From: Sitta carolinensis
Lineage: Eukaryota > Chordata > Aves > Passeriformes > Sittidae
Reading direction: 5' to 3'
Assembly (NCBI GenBank): GCA_032173965.1
Contig: CM063298.1
Coordinates: forward strand, 9,671,501 to 9,735,500
DNA length: 64,000 nucleotides
A program made the translations under genes and the position numbers. Of this stretch, positions 11,352-22,326 are shown piece after piece (positions within the stretch are counted from its first letter, which is position 1; every line of letters begins with the position of its first letter). The notes beneath the pieces were generated by a model. The model saw nothing but the letters and a program-made list of their open reading frames with translations. It was not told where the DNA came from and searched no databases.

Positions 11352-11502
11352 TCAGAAATACAGAATTAGAGAACATTCCGACTTGGAAGGGAACCACAAG
11401 CATCATAGAGTCCAACTCCTAAGTGAATGACCCATGTAGGGATTGAACACAGAACCCTGGTGGTTTTATCACAAGGCTCTAACCAGCTGAGTGCTCTCCT
11501 GG
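11352..11502 (-). mobile_element. tRNA-Ile-derived SINE with CR1-like tail (TguSINE1-like)
   Basis: On the minus strand the element begins with a tRNA-like head. It has an A-box region CTCAGCTGGTTAGAGC (plus positions about 11476-11491) and a B-box GTGTTCAATCCC (11439-11450), matching the layout of tRNA-Ile with scattered changes. It continues into 'ttggactctatgatgc' and 'ggttcccttccaag', which resemble the CR1 3' end. This fits the CR1-mobilised SINE known from songbirds. It is not a functional tRNA gene: the B-box first G is changed and the acceptor stem is not kept. Boundaries are approximate. Confidence 0.78.
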
Positions 11503-11605
11503 CTGGGAGGGCTCTGATCTCATTCACAGCCATGCAAATCTAGAGTTAAGCACATTAAATTTAGTGGAGTTGCTCTGAGTTTATAGCTCTGCACCTGGTA
11601 CATGG

Positions 11606-12014
11606 TGATGCCTTAAGTTTTGGCTTTTATATATTTTAGATTCTGTTTTAGTGTGTAGTTCTGGGTTCATATTAAGTGTTGGTGAGCTCTCTTCACAGAG
11701 TAGGGAGACAAAACAATTCCTTCTCTAGCTTGGGACCAAGGACAACCAATAAAAATTTCAGACCCAAGAGCATAAACAATGGTGAAGTGAAAAGAAAAAA
11801 AACAAGGAGGATGGAGCTTCATAACTGGACAATTAACTCCAATATTCTTATAACTTATAGCTTGTATGAGCAGAACTGATCCTAGTGGGAGCCCTGGTGA
11901 GCAGGTGTCCATTCTGTGCCCATTTTGGGTTCACCCTGGCTGTGCCTTGGAGTAAATCCCTGCTGGATCCTTGGGCTCTGCTGCTCTCTGTGCCAGGTCA
12001 CCTCCAAGGCATCA
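11606..12014 (+). mobile_element. TGATGCC-family LTR, copy L1 (AT-rich subfamily), sense
   Basis: It starts TGATGCCTTAAG and ends CCAAGGCATCA, giving a 9-bp perfect terminal inverted repeat. It aligns along its length with 41090-41523 and, inverted, with 31080-31529: 'gtgtgtagttctgggtt', 'caaaacaattcct', 'ggagcttcataac', 'gggagccctggtg', 'atccctgctggatccttggg'. The polyadenylation signal is degraded to AGTAAA. Flanks ATGG and CTGG do not form a clean target duplication. Confidence 0.82.
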
Positions 12015-12924
12015 CTGGGAGATGTCACCAGCAGTAATGAAGGCAACTTGCAAATGAAAGGATGAAAACTGTTCCCAACAACAGGATCTTTGCAGGGATG
12101 TGAAATTTATTGGGAGTTGCTGCAGGGTCAGCTTTATTTAAAACCAGCTCACACCTTTGGTGCTGGAAATATGGAATGAGGAATCTACAGGCATTGGGTT
12201 TTTAAACATGTCAAAGGCTACCTGGGGCCTGCCTGGGAGAAATGGTTCCTCAGAGCAGTTTACAAAAATTTGAAGTATGGGAAAGGCTGAGTTTTTACTT
12301 TCTCATTTTCTCTTTTTTGTCTAAGAGAGAAGGGAAGTTTGGGAAGACTAAAAAAATCCCCCAAAATAAAACAGAAAAGAAGGGAATGAAAACTAAAGCA
12401 ATTTTATAAAAAAATTAGTTGGAAGAATTAAATAGTAACAGTTGCCACGTTTTAAAATGTCTCTGCATGTTTAAAACACCAGTGAGAGATCTTCCATCCA
12501 TCTCAGTTGGGGGTCACCCCAACCTCCAAATCCAGTATTACTAGCCAGTCTTAATATTGGAGAGCCAATTTAGTTTTGCAAATACACATAGAAAATTCAA
12601 AATACCTGGAAGTTAAAGACTTGGTGTGCAGCTTCTCCAGCCTGAGCCCCAAGAATTCCAGAGAGCCTGTGGGTGAGAGACAGTGGGTTCAGGGAGAAGC
12701 CTGAATACCGTGGTTGAGAGCCTGGCCCAGGTCCTGGGTGCCCCTCAGAGATGGGTGCAGACTGGGAAAAGAAACTTTAGGGTGGGGAATACTGCTGGGA
12801 AAGGAAATGTGGAGGGTAGGGTTGGAGTTACCTGCTGAAAAGGTAAGGAGGATCAGAAGGATCTTCTCTCCTTCCTTGCCCAAGGCCAGACTTTCCTGCC
12901 CACCTGCAACAGTGCCCAGCACAG
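12015..12924. other. single-copy region
   Basis: AT-rich followed by moderately GC-rich sequence. No gene or repeat end recognised. Confidence 0.4.
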
Positions 12925-12984
12925 GGGCAGGATGACCCCCTGGTAAGAAGAGCTGCAGTGCAATTCCACAGTGCTGGAACCATG
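12925..12984 (-). repeat. fragment of an unnamed repeat shared with 14352-14412 (inverted)
   Basis: The reverse complement contains 'ggttccagcactgtggaa' and GCAGCTCTTCTT, followed by a run of Gs. This matches 'ggttccagtgctgtggaa' and GGAGCTCTTCTT at 14356-14395. About 60 bp are shared in opposite orientation, probably from one old element of unknown type. Confidence 0.55.
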
Positions 12985-14351
12985 ACTGCTGACCTGACTT
13001 CCCTAACATTCCTTAACATGACCTGACTTCCTTCCATAACTGCTTCTACCTGATGGTGGTGAATAAGAAACTCCTCTGGTCAGACCAGAAGCTGTCCAGG
13101 CTGTAGTAAAGCATCTCTCATTCTGAAAAGTGAATTTATCTCCAGATGCTTTAATGCAAAGTGCATCAGGAACCAAACAGCCTGAGCTCTTGCTCCATTT
13201 CTGCCAGGAGGTCCTGCAGAGTTGATTTAAGGATGTGGTTTAAGCAATTATCTCAAGGAATTTGTGAGCTCTGTCCTGCTCACATGGCCCAAATCCAAAA
13301 GCACAGGCAGCACTGAAGTGGATGACAGTGCCCATATGAATTATCTCTCCTTTTACATGGTATTGTGGCTTAGCTGGGCTTGGACAAAGCTCCACAACCC
13401 CTCATGGGGTGCTGAGGCATTGTGAGGAGGGACTGTCAGCACCCTGAGGAGGCTGAGCTTCCCAATTAGCTGATTATCCCAAAGGGAATTGAAAATGAAG
13501 GTTATCTTTCAACTTGTGATGAGCTTCCAAATAAATATTCAACATGCATTTAATAAGACAGTTTTATGCATTATTTAAGTATCAATTGATGGGTAGAAGA
13601 TGAAATACTACACTACTGATGCTGAGGTTTGAAAGGCAAGAGCAGAAATCTGGTGAATGAGGTCTTAAAGGAGATTTGCATCTCTCCTTTTATTGGAATA
13701 TTATTTACACTGATATCATGCAAAGAATTTTAGTAAAAATGCATTTCTGCATTTCGGTTGGTTTGGATTATTTTTGTTTTTAAAACACTCATAGCAAGGG
13801 TACAGGATTAGAGAACAGGATGTCAAAGGTGCTCCAAACCTCCACCTCAGGGCAAGAGCAGCTCTCCTGGGGCCAGGGTTTAACTTGTCCCTCGGAGTTC
13901 TGTCCTGACCAGAGAGAAGGGCTGGTTCATGTCATAATTAAATCATTTCCCTCGAGCTGGGAGTGTTCATTTCTCCTCTTGCTTTGGGTGCATTTCAGGA
14001 GGGACATTGCTGGGGCAGAACCCCTCCCTGAGGAGTGAAACCGCTGCTGCAGGACAGCCCAGCTCCCGTGGGGATTGTTTTGTGCTAGGAACTCTGGGCT
14101 GTTGCCTCTTTGATCATGCAGGTGGCAGAACCACAGTGTGCCCTGTTCACCCAGAGGAATCCCCTCTGGCTGGGGCTCCAAGCACTTGCCCCAGGTCAGG
14201 GATGTCTGACATATCTGCCAGCAGTGCCCATTTCTGACCTGTCCTTTTCCTCCCCTATCATTGTTGCTCCTCCAAAAACATGACCTGAGGCCCTGATGGT
14301 TCATCTCAACTTGGTTTAATCGCTGCCAGAAACCCAGGCCTGGGATGATGT
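12985..14351. other. single-copy; AT-rich candidate conserved block 13490-13770
   Basis: No transposon end seen. Bases 13490-13770 are AT-rich and contain an ATTTGCAT octamer inside a short inverted repeat (GAGAT TTGC ATCTC) and several TAAT/ATTA words. That is compatible with a regulatory element but is not proof. Confidence 0.4.
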
Positions 14352-14412
14352 GCTGTGGTTCCAGTGCTGTGGAATGTCACTGGAGCTCTTCTTCTTATTA
14401 AGGGGGACATTG
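14352..14412 (+). repeat. fragment of the unnamed repeat shared with 12925-12984
   Basis: It matches the reverse complement of 12925-12984 over about 60 bp and lies just upstream of a sense CR1. Confidence 0.55.
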
Positions 14413-14444
14413 TTCCCCTGGGCTGGGTCCAGCTCTGCCCCCTC

Positions 14445-14990
14445 AGCTCAGGGAGGAACTGGAGCACGTCCAGAGGAGGGAGAGGAGCTGGGACAAACCC
14501 TGAGAGGAACCCCTGGGGGAGCTGGGGGTGCTCAGCTGGAGCAGAGCAGACTCTGGGGTGCCCTCCTCACTCCCTGCAGCTCCTGAGAGGGGGCTGTGCC
14601 CAGGGGGGTGGGCTCTGAATGCAGCAGCACTGACACAGCCACAGGGCTCAGCCTCGGGCTGCACCAGGGAAACACAGGCTGAGAGCAGGGAAAAGGATTT
14701 ATGGACAGAGTGATACAGTGCTGGAATGTTCTGCCTGGGGAGGTGGTGCAGTGCCCATCCCTGGGTGTGTTTAAACCAGCCTGGCTGTGGCACTGGGTGC
14801 CAGGGGCTGGGTGAGGGGCTGGGGCTGGGCTGCACTCGATGGTCCTGGAGGGCTCTGACAACCTGAGGATTGTGGGATTCTAACCTGGGAATTCTGTGAT
14901 TCCAACCTGAGGATCCTGAGATTCCAACCTGGGGATCCTGAGATTCCAACCTGGGGATTCTCTGATTCCAACCTGGGGATCCTGACATTC
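14445..14990 (+). mobile_element. CR1 LINE 3' region, sense
   Basis: It includes the CR1 blocks 'ctggagcacgtccagagg', 'ctgggggtgctcagctggag', 'aacacaggctgagagc', 'ctggaatgttctgcctgggg' and GTGTTTAAACCAGCCTGGC, then 'ctcgatggtcctggagg' before the tail. A closely matching copy in antisense lies at 60873-61330. The element is 5'-truncated and carries no intact coding region. Its terminal microsatellite has expanded (see 14861-14990). Confidence 0.88.
14861..14990 (+). repeat. 22-bp tandem array at the CR1 terminus
   Basis: Five to six units of about 22 bp, each built on 'gattccaacctggggatc', make up the 3' end of the CR1. CR1 normally ends in a few 8-bp units; here the unit contains that octamer plus adjacent 3' sequence. 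Confidence 0.88.
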
Positions 14991-16913
14991 TCCTGTGGGA
15001 TGGCTGAGAGGGGAATGAGTCCTGGGAGATGCCACTTGGTTAATTAAATAAATAAACCAGTGACCTCTGAGGCAGGGGTGAAAAGAAGAAGGAGAGGAGG
15101 AAAGTGGGTTTTCTCCCTGCAGTGTTCTTGCCTCTTCAGTGCTTCCCTGTTTGGCTGCCCAGTGGGACTCAGCTCCTCTGGGCAGTGCAGGGAAGGCTCT
15201 GTTTTCCCTGACACCCCGTGGTAGTCCAAATATTATCTCCAAATATTGGTTTAGGCACATTTTTTTATTTTTTTTTTAAAGAAGGTGCTAAAACAAAAGG
15301 TATGAAAATAACAACAGAGGGTCTGTCCTGATTTGTGGGGGTTTCCTTTTCAGCTCTCTCTTTTAAGTAATTTATTAATCTAGTTGGGATTATTTGTCTT
15401 TGCTCTTACAAAATGTTTTTCCCTCCAAAGGAATAATTGCCAGTGTATTATTAAAGGGAGGTCAGGTCCCAGTGACCTTTTCCTTGTTGGTTCAATGTTT
15501 GTAGAGAAAACATAAAGAGTGGGTTTTGTTAAAGGATGCTGTTGAGAAATAAGAACTTCAATTCAATTTGCCTTTTCCCTTCAATTTTCTACTTTTCCCT
15601 CCCTCTTTCACTCAGTGCAACATGACCTATTTTCTGTATATATGCATTTTCCCAGTCTAATTTATCTAGCACTGAGTATTTGCATTTTCATTACTTTTAA
15701 GAAAGATTGCATCTCCATTTTAATTGAAAAAAATCACCTGTTTCATTTGAAATATAAATAATTGTCAAATGTTTTCACTGATGGTTATGGAGACTTGTTT
15801 TAAAGCTTTTATTTTGCATCTGATATTTTGATGCTTCCTTTGATTTGGTGCACACAACCATATTTCTTAATATCTTTACATGATCTCAAGCATATCAAAA
15901 AGGTAGATTTTTCAAAACTGCTCAGAACTAGAACTCTGAATAATTGATTTCTACTTTTAGTTGTTAAACTAAAAAATGTTTCTTAATTTCTTTCTGATAG
16001 TGCTAAGAGGAAGATTATTCAGCAGAACAAATGGGAGACCCCAAATATTTAGTTTGATTCATTTTGCTTGGGCTGCATGCTGTGAAACCATTTAAATCCT
16101 TCCTCAAAAATTAAATGCTGATTTTTCTGAAACAAATGTATAGGGAGGAAAAACTTAAGCATTTCAAAATATTGTCAAGGCGCTAAGCAGAAACATTTTT
16201 TTCTTTTCTCAAATATGACCATTTTTCCTCCCTTATAAAAGCTTTGGTCTCTTCCTTATCAGGTTACTATGAGATGGTTCCTATTCCTAATTCCTGTAGG
16301 TTCCCTAAAATAACATCAAAGAAAAGGCTGCTGGAAGGTGATTCAACCCTTTTGCCTAATAACCACAGGGATTTAATAAGGTTATTTAATAAATAATGTA
16401 ACCTAAATGATGTTAGTTCATATCTTGAAGGGAAAGGACAAACCTGGGCCTGTAGATGTGCTCTGTCAAGCTCAGCTTATATTGTGCAGCATTTCAGGAG
16501 GCTCCCTTGCACTTTTAGGGTGCCCACAGTAATTTAGGTGGAGCAGTGCCACAGAGCAGAGGTGCAGGGAGACCACGGGGTTGGTGAGGGAGAGGCATGA
16601 ACCTCCCAGCACTGTGCAGATTAGTCTTAACTAGTTAATTAACAACCACAGTAATTTAGGTGGAGCTGATGAGCCAGCACAGGAGGCTCCTCCCCAGGAC
16701 CAGCACCCTTGGCAGGGTCAGGAGAGGTCACTCTGGGAAATGTGGGCACCCTGCTCAGGTGCCTGCACATCCTGAGCAGTGCCAGAGCTCCACTGCAGCC
16801 TGCCAGGGGTGTGCCACCCTCTGCTGCTGCTGGGTGCCTGTCACCGTGGTGAGTGACAAACAGCACCATTCCTCCTTCAGATCCGAGCTGACTCCAATGC
16901 TTCATTCAAACAA
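14991..16913. other. single-copy, AT-rich
   Basis: Long AT-rich stretch (especially 15360-16420) with no recognisable transposon or exon. Many short A/T runs limit what can be read from it. Confidence 0.4.
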
Positions 16914-16919
16914 CTGGCC

Positions 16920-17624
16920 TGTTGGGAAGGATGAAACAGGAAAAACTTATAAATGGGATTGCCTGGCAAAAGATTTTGAGAATATAGAAATTATAGGTGA
17001 GATTGGAATGAAAGCAAGCTTTGAGATACCAAGCCTTGGTTATTGAACAACTGGAAAACAATGGTCTGGCCACTGAAGGCAATCCCCTTCTGATTAAACA
17101 ATGCCCTCTGCTTACAGACAGGTCCAAGGGTTAAGCAGACCCCACTACCTTGGCAGAAAGGGTCCAAAGAGCAGTTTTTAGGGTTTAAAATGTAACACAG
17201 TATGGTAATGTACTGATTCTTATAAGCTATATGTAAATGCTATAGGATTTGTATCTTGTGCTAGATTGGTTAGTGAGAATTAGAATATTGAGCACGGAAA
17301 AAGATTTATTGTGTTGTAACAGGAATTTCAGAGCTCTTTTTCTGTCTTCTGCTATTCTATCTTTTGCTCTCTCTTGCTCTCTCTCTCTCTCTTTCCTTGC
17401 TGTCTTTCAGGCCTGCTCCAAGCTGAGCTGGCAGCTTTAAGCAGCCCCTGCACCCACACCCTCTGCAATAAACTGCAACTTCCAAGACCTGGCTTCAGAG
17501 ATCTTTTGTCACCGTTTGTCCTGACTGTCCATACCACACCAACACTCTCACACTGACCCCTTTTTATACCTTTTTGAGCAGGCCACTCTCATGAGCAGGA
17601 AGAGTGCCAGAACTCTTTACCCCA
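16920..17624 (+). mobile_element. 705-bp solo LTR, ERVK-like, with perfect 6-bp target duplication
   Basis: It begins TGTTGGGAAGG and ends CTTTACCCCA. The perfect direct repeat CTGGCC flanks it at 16914-16919 and 17625-17630. AATAAA lies at 17467-17472 and is followed by 'cttcagagatcttttgtc', the kind of R-U5 sequence seen in avian beta-like retrovirus LTRs. A CT-rich tract (17355-17400) precedes the signal. A 6-bp duplication supports the ERVK class. No gag, pol or env sequence remains, so it is a solo LTR. An open frame crossing the left boundary (16660-17046) is partly LTR and is not a gene. Confidence 0.85.
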
Positions 17625-17630
17625 CTGGCC

Positions 17631-20084
17631 AAAACTGAAAGACAGAGAGAAAGTCTGTCCCACACTAAGGAATCCAGAGCATTACACTCATGACAAAACA
17701 CATGGCACTGTTTATGTCAAACCTTGTGAGACCCAGGCCTTCCTAAACCAAAACATCATGAAGAAACTGAACTTAGAAACTCAGAAACTTCAGGTGTAGG
17801 AAAGCCAGACTACAATCCTCTTCTGCTGTTTCTGCTGGGCACCAAAGCACCACGTTGTGTTTTGTCTGGTGCTGGCAGCTCAGGAGTGGGTGAAACGATT
17901 CCCATAGGAAATGAGGCTCAGATAGTGTAAGGCACAGTGGAAAATGTTTAAACACAAGGTGTCCTAGCAAGTTAGCTGCTTATTTTGGGAGAAGCACTAA
18001 CAGTGTTTTGATTATCTCTGAGCATGCTAAGCTGACTCAGTGTAATGTAATTAATGAGGCCACCTTCCATTAGAGGACAGTGGGAAGAGCAAGTGGTAAT
18101 TACTTCCCAGGCATCAGAGGAATCTTGCTGAAGCAGGAGCTCCAGCTGATGATTCCTCTGCTGCAGGAGCTGGTGCTGTGACTGAGGCAGCATAGGGGGA
18201 GCAGATGGAGCTGCTGCTGCCTGCCCAGGATGGCATCCCCTGGGCTTTGTTGGCTCAAGGAGCAGATGTTTGCTCACACCAACACCACCCCTCTCCACTG
18301 TCCTTGTTTCCTGGTACCCCTGAGGACAGCCTGGGCTCAAGCACTGTTCCCCAGTGAGGATGTGCTTGGTGGGCAGTTTTGATCCTTGCAGTGACGTGGA
18401 TGCATTTCAGGAAGTGCTGGGATGTCAGAGAGGCTGTTGAATATAGAGATGAGTGCTGGTTCCCCTTGCTGCCAGACCCTGGGGGGAGTGTGGCTGTTTT
18501 ACCCACTTGCCTCACTTTCCCCATGATGGAAGTCCCAAGTGCAGTGGCCTGGCAGACCCTCTTTATTCTCTGTTCAGAGAGGTGGACATATGAGTGCTGA
18601 AACATCTAAAGCCTTTTCTAGCCTGACCTGCTGTGAACAGCAGACTATAAACTTCTGTCCATTAACCTCAGCACTGAGCTCACTAACCCATTGCTGGCTG
18701 AAACCTTTTTTCCACTCTGCCTGAAGAGACCACGGGGTGGACAACCCACCACTACCCTTAACAGCTTCTTTAATGCCCAGCCCGTGTCTCCATTGAAAGC
18801 AGAGATGATCCCTGCTGCTCCTGTGGGATCTGGGGCTCCCTGCAGCTTGCAGGCTGCAGGTGTGGAGCTCTGCTCCCAGCTGGAAGGTCCCTGTAGGTCA
18901 GCAGGGAGGTGATGAGGGTTGAGGGCACAGACACAAGAAGTTTGAGGGGTGGGGTCAGGCTGCAGATCCTGACTGTGTTTTGAGCAGCAGCCCTTGGTGC
19001 TGGGTTAGTTGGTGGCTCACTGAGGGCTCAGTGCTGCTGTCCCAGGGGATTTCAGGGGTGCTGGCAGGGCAGGATGAGATCCTGGGAATCCCTGGAGTTC
19101 CACAGAGGATGGCAGCCCACTTCTTTGGCTGATTCAGCAGGTCCTGGTGGCTCGCCTTAATCAAATGAGATGAGAAACTGTGGTGTTCCCCCAGGCTTTG
19201 CCTGGCTGCAGGGCTTGTCTGTGTTATCACAAGGCTAAATTCACTCATAAAACCATCCAGCTTCTTGTTTATCTGCTTCCTCAGGCTCCATAATTAGAAC
19301 TGCTGCTGAGACACCACAGCCTGGTTTGGGGGACCACCAGCACAGCCTGTGGGGAAACATAAAGACCTCTCCAAGCAGGAATGTTCTTTCAGCAGAGTGA
19401 CTCTGGGAGCCAAGGGAGGGATTTGCCTTTCTTGGGGCTGAACAAACACAGCAAGGCACAGCCTGCTCCACACTCCTGCAGTGCTGCCCCAGCACAGGGG
19501 CAGCAGCACACTGCCTCCAGCCAGGAGACCCATATTTCACTGGGGAAAAACTGGGGGGGAATATTGTGACAGGGAGCCTGGCAGCTGGAGCATGGACAGC
19601 TTTGGATTGACCATCTCTGTTTTCAGGGTGTGGGGTTTTTTTTAGCTTGTCATTTTTAAGGGCATTGATTTTAATGTGTTTTCTTTGGCTGGCAATTTGA
19701 CACCGAGGGAATTGGCTCCAAGAAGGAATGGCATTCCTTGGATTTTCACCTCAGCAGGCCTCGACTGGAAGCTCTAGCTGTCAGTGGTACCCAGAGAGAG
19801 TTTTGTTGATGAAAACCGTTCCTTGGGCCCCTCCCATGCAAGTGCTGAAATAATAAGTCATTTGTTGGGAGAATTCTCCTCTTCCCCATGGACAGGTGCC
19901 ATTTTGAGTGAAACCATCTCAAATGGCACACACAGCTCACAGAGCTTGCACAGCCACATGACAAAGAAGAGACTTCAGGGTTCCCTAGCAGAGTGGAGAT
20001 TGCCAGACATTCGTGAGCTGATGGATAGCTGAAATCAGTGAATGTTCACAACTGGCTGCTCGTGAGAGCTGGGATTTCCTTCAT
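17631..20084. other. single-copy region, no gene recognised
   Basis: No repeat ends. Several open frames of 60-120 codons occur on both strands without any recognisable domain. Confidence 0.4.
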
Positions 20085-20278
20085 GGGATCCCAGAATCAT
20101 TAAAGGCTGGAAAAGCCCTCCAAGATCATTGAGTCCATACACTGCCAGATTCACCATAAACTGAGTCCCTAAGCACCACATCCACACGTTTTTTGAACCC
20201 TTCCAGGGATGGTGATTCTGTGGGCAGCCTGTTCCAATGCTGCCCTTCTCACAGCCCTCAATTTGATCAGTTTGGTGT
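20085..20278 (-). mobile_element. CR1 LINE 3' end, antisense
   Basis: On the plus strand: 'atcccagaatcattaaagg', 'aagatcattgagtcca', then 'cccttccagggatggtgatt' and 'gggcagcctgttccaatg'. These are the inverted CR1 3' blocks. It is diverged and 5'-truncated. Confidence 0.88.
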
Positions 20279-22125
20279 CTGCATCTGAGGCAATTTCAGT
20301 GGGTTTTGCTCTTTGGCAAAGCACAAAGTTTGTGACCCCCCAAACTGCATGATGGTTTTGTTCTCTTGGATACAGGTTGGAGAGTAACTGAGCTGTAATG
20401 GGATGAGCTAAGGGCTGGAGGGAGAGTCAGGCTTAAAGAGCTCAGGCTCTTTGGCTTGCTGAAAAGGGAGTTTGGAGGCAGTGTGGTAGTAATGGCAGGT
20501 AATTCCCTGCCCCAGCAGAAGATCTGGTGGATGAATGTTGAAGTTAGGTTGGAAAGACAACTGTGGAGCAGCACAGTAAATTCCCCAGTGGAACAGCTGA
20601 CCAGGACAAGAAGGAAATTAATTCTAGCCTGGATGCTTCACCTCAGACCTGGATATCTTCCTGGAAGGCATGATCTCGTTCAGCTATGTATGAGCTGGAT
20701 AACATTACACACCAATGGGAAAAACAAACTGAAAAATGTTGTCCTGGATCTTTTCACACACTGGGCAGCTTTCCCTGGTGTTACTGAGCTCACCACAGAA
20801 ACAGTTATTTCACCTTTGAAAGGAGCTGCTCTGGGCTCTGCACCTTTCAAGTTACTTTAATGGCAATGCAGGGTGCTGAGTTTACACTCCTTCAATGGGG
20901 ACACCTGGTTACCTGTTGCAAGGGTTTTTCCCTGGAAAACAAAATAATATTGGGACAACTGAAATGTTTCATTTTACCCCAGTGTTGTGCTTGGGGTTAT
21001 TTGTCTTCTATGTTTAACCATTTATCTTTAGAACACGATTGGCAAACAAAAATCTCGCTTTGAAAGGAAGCAGCAAAAATCCTGGTTCTGAGAATTGGCA
21101 AAACGATGGTTGTCAGGTCTGTGCTGGGTGTCACCTTCTCTTCCCTCCAGCTGGAGCTGGAGCCTGCTGCTGAATCTCTCAGAGCAGCCGAGGCAGTGAT
21201 GCTCTCAAGGGATCTGCTGTGGTTTGTGTTGCAAAGTGTTCCAGTGGAGAACTTTGAGGTGTGAGGGCAGCCTGCGTGGCCATCCAGGTGCCATCAACTC
21301 ATCCAAGACTTGCATGTGGTCCTTCCTGGTGGGAGCAAGCTTTGGGTTCACGTGGCAGGACTGTGTGCAGTGATGTGATGCACACACCAGACCAAAGGCC
21401 ATTCCTGTGCATCGTGTTTTACTCCTGAAAGGCAAGGTGGAATGGATGCTGGATAAATCACAATCAAATAGCTGTAGTAAAACGTTGTGTTTTCCCCCTT
21501 TCTCTCTGTTCATCAGCTTTACAGCTGGGGCTCTGTGCCTGATTCTTGCTGAACGTTGCAGAGCTCTACTAATGCTGGGCAGCTGCTGTGGCAGTTCTGG
21601 ACTGCAGGTCAGCATAAAGGGATTTGGATAGCACAGTTCCATCTGAGGGCTGTCCTGTTAATTCTGCTTTATTGGATGACTCCTGGAAGCAGTTTTCCTG
21701 AGCTATCACAAGGGTTTGTAATAAATCTTAATGAGGTACCCCTGCTATGATTAATCATTTGTTTCTCTAGCAGGATCATGGCTTGTATTCCCCAGGGAAG
21801 AGGAAAGGAACCTCAAACCCTGCATCAGGGCAGTGTCAGTGGTTACCTAGCTGTTTACTATCCAGCCTGAAAACGCTGCTGCAGTCACCCCAAATCCCCA
21901 GGACATGTCTGCTGTTTGTAAAAGTCAGTGTTTGCTGCCCAAGGCAAACAACTGCTTTTGAATGAGCTGCTTTGTTTTAAACCAGGCGATTCTTCCCTCT
22001 CCCTGCCTCTCGTATTAGAAAGGATCCAGGAGGGATTTACAACCAAGTCAAGAGGAAAGGTGACAGAGCCAGAGGTAAAGCCCATCTGAGCAAATGCTGC
22101 TTTCACTCTGTTGGTGTTTTTTTTT
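20279..22125. other. mostly single-copy; possible very old CR1 near 20395-20530
   Basis: Around 20395-20480, 'gagctaagggctggag' and 'gctcaggctctttggcttgc' faintly resemble the CR1 3' untranslated region in sense, but similarity fades and I do not draw boundaries. The remainder shows no recognised feature. Confidence 0.35.
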
Positions 22126-22326
22126 CAGGAAAAGCTTCTTCACTGAAAGAGTGATTGGAATCATCTGCCCAGGGAGGTGCTGGAGTCACCAGCCCTGGAC
22201 ATGTCTAAAAACAGCCTGGATGTGGCACTCAGGGCTGTGGTTTTGTTGATGAGGAGGTGTTGGGTCACAGTTTGGGCTTGGTGATCTCAAAGGTTTTTCC
22301 CAGCCTGGTTCATTCTGTGTTTCTGT
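22126..22326 (+). mobile_element. CR1 LINE 3' end, sense
   Basis: It contains 'agcttcttcactgaaagagt', 'ctgcccagggaggtgctgga', 'gtgatctcaaaggttttt' and a terminal 'cattctgtgtttctgt'. This is the canonical order of the last 200 bp of a CR1. Confidence 0.9.

Noticed and set aside
11439..11491. Functional tRNA-Ile gene
   Set aside because: The B-box is altered, the acceptor stem is lost and the sequence runs into a CR1 tail, so it is a SINE head.
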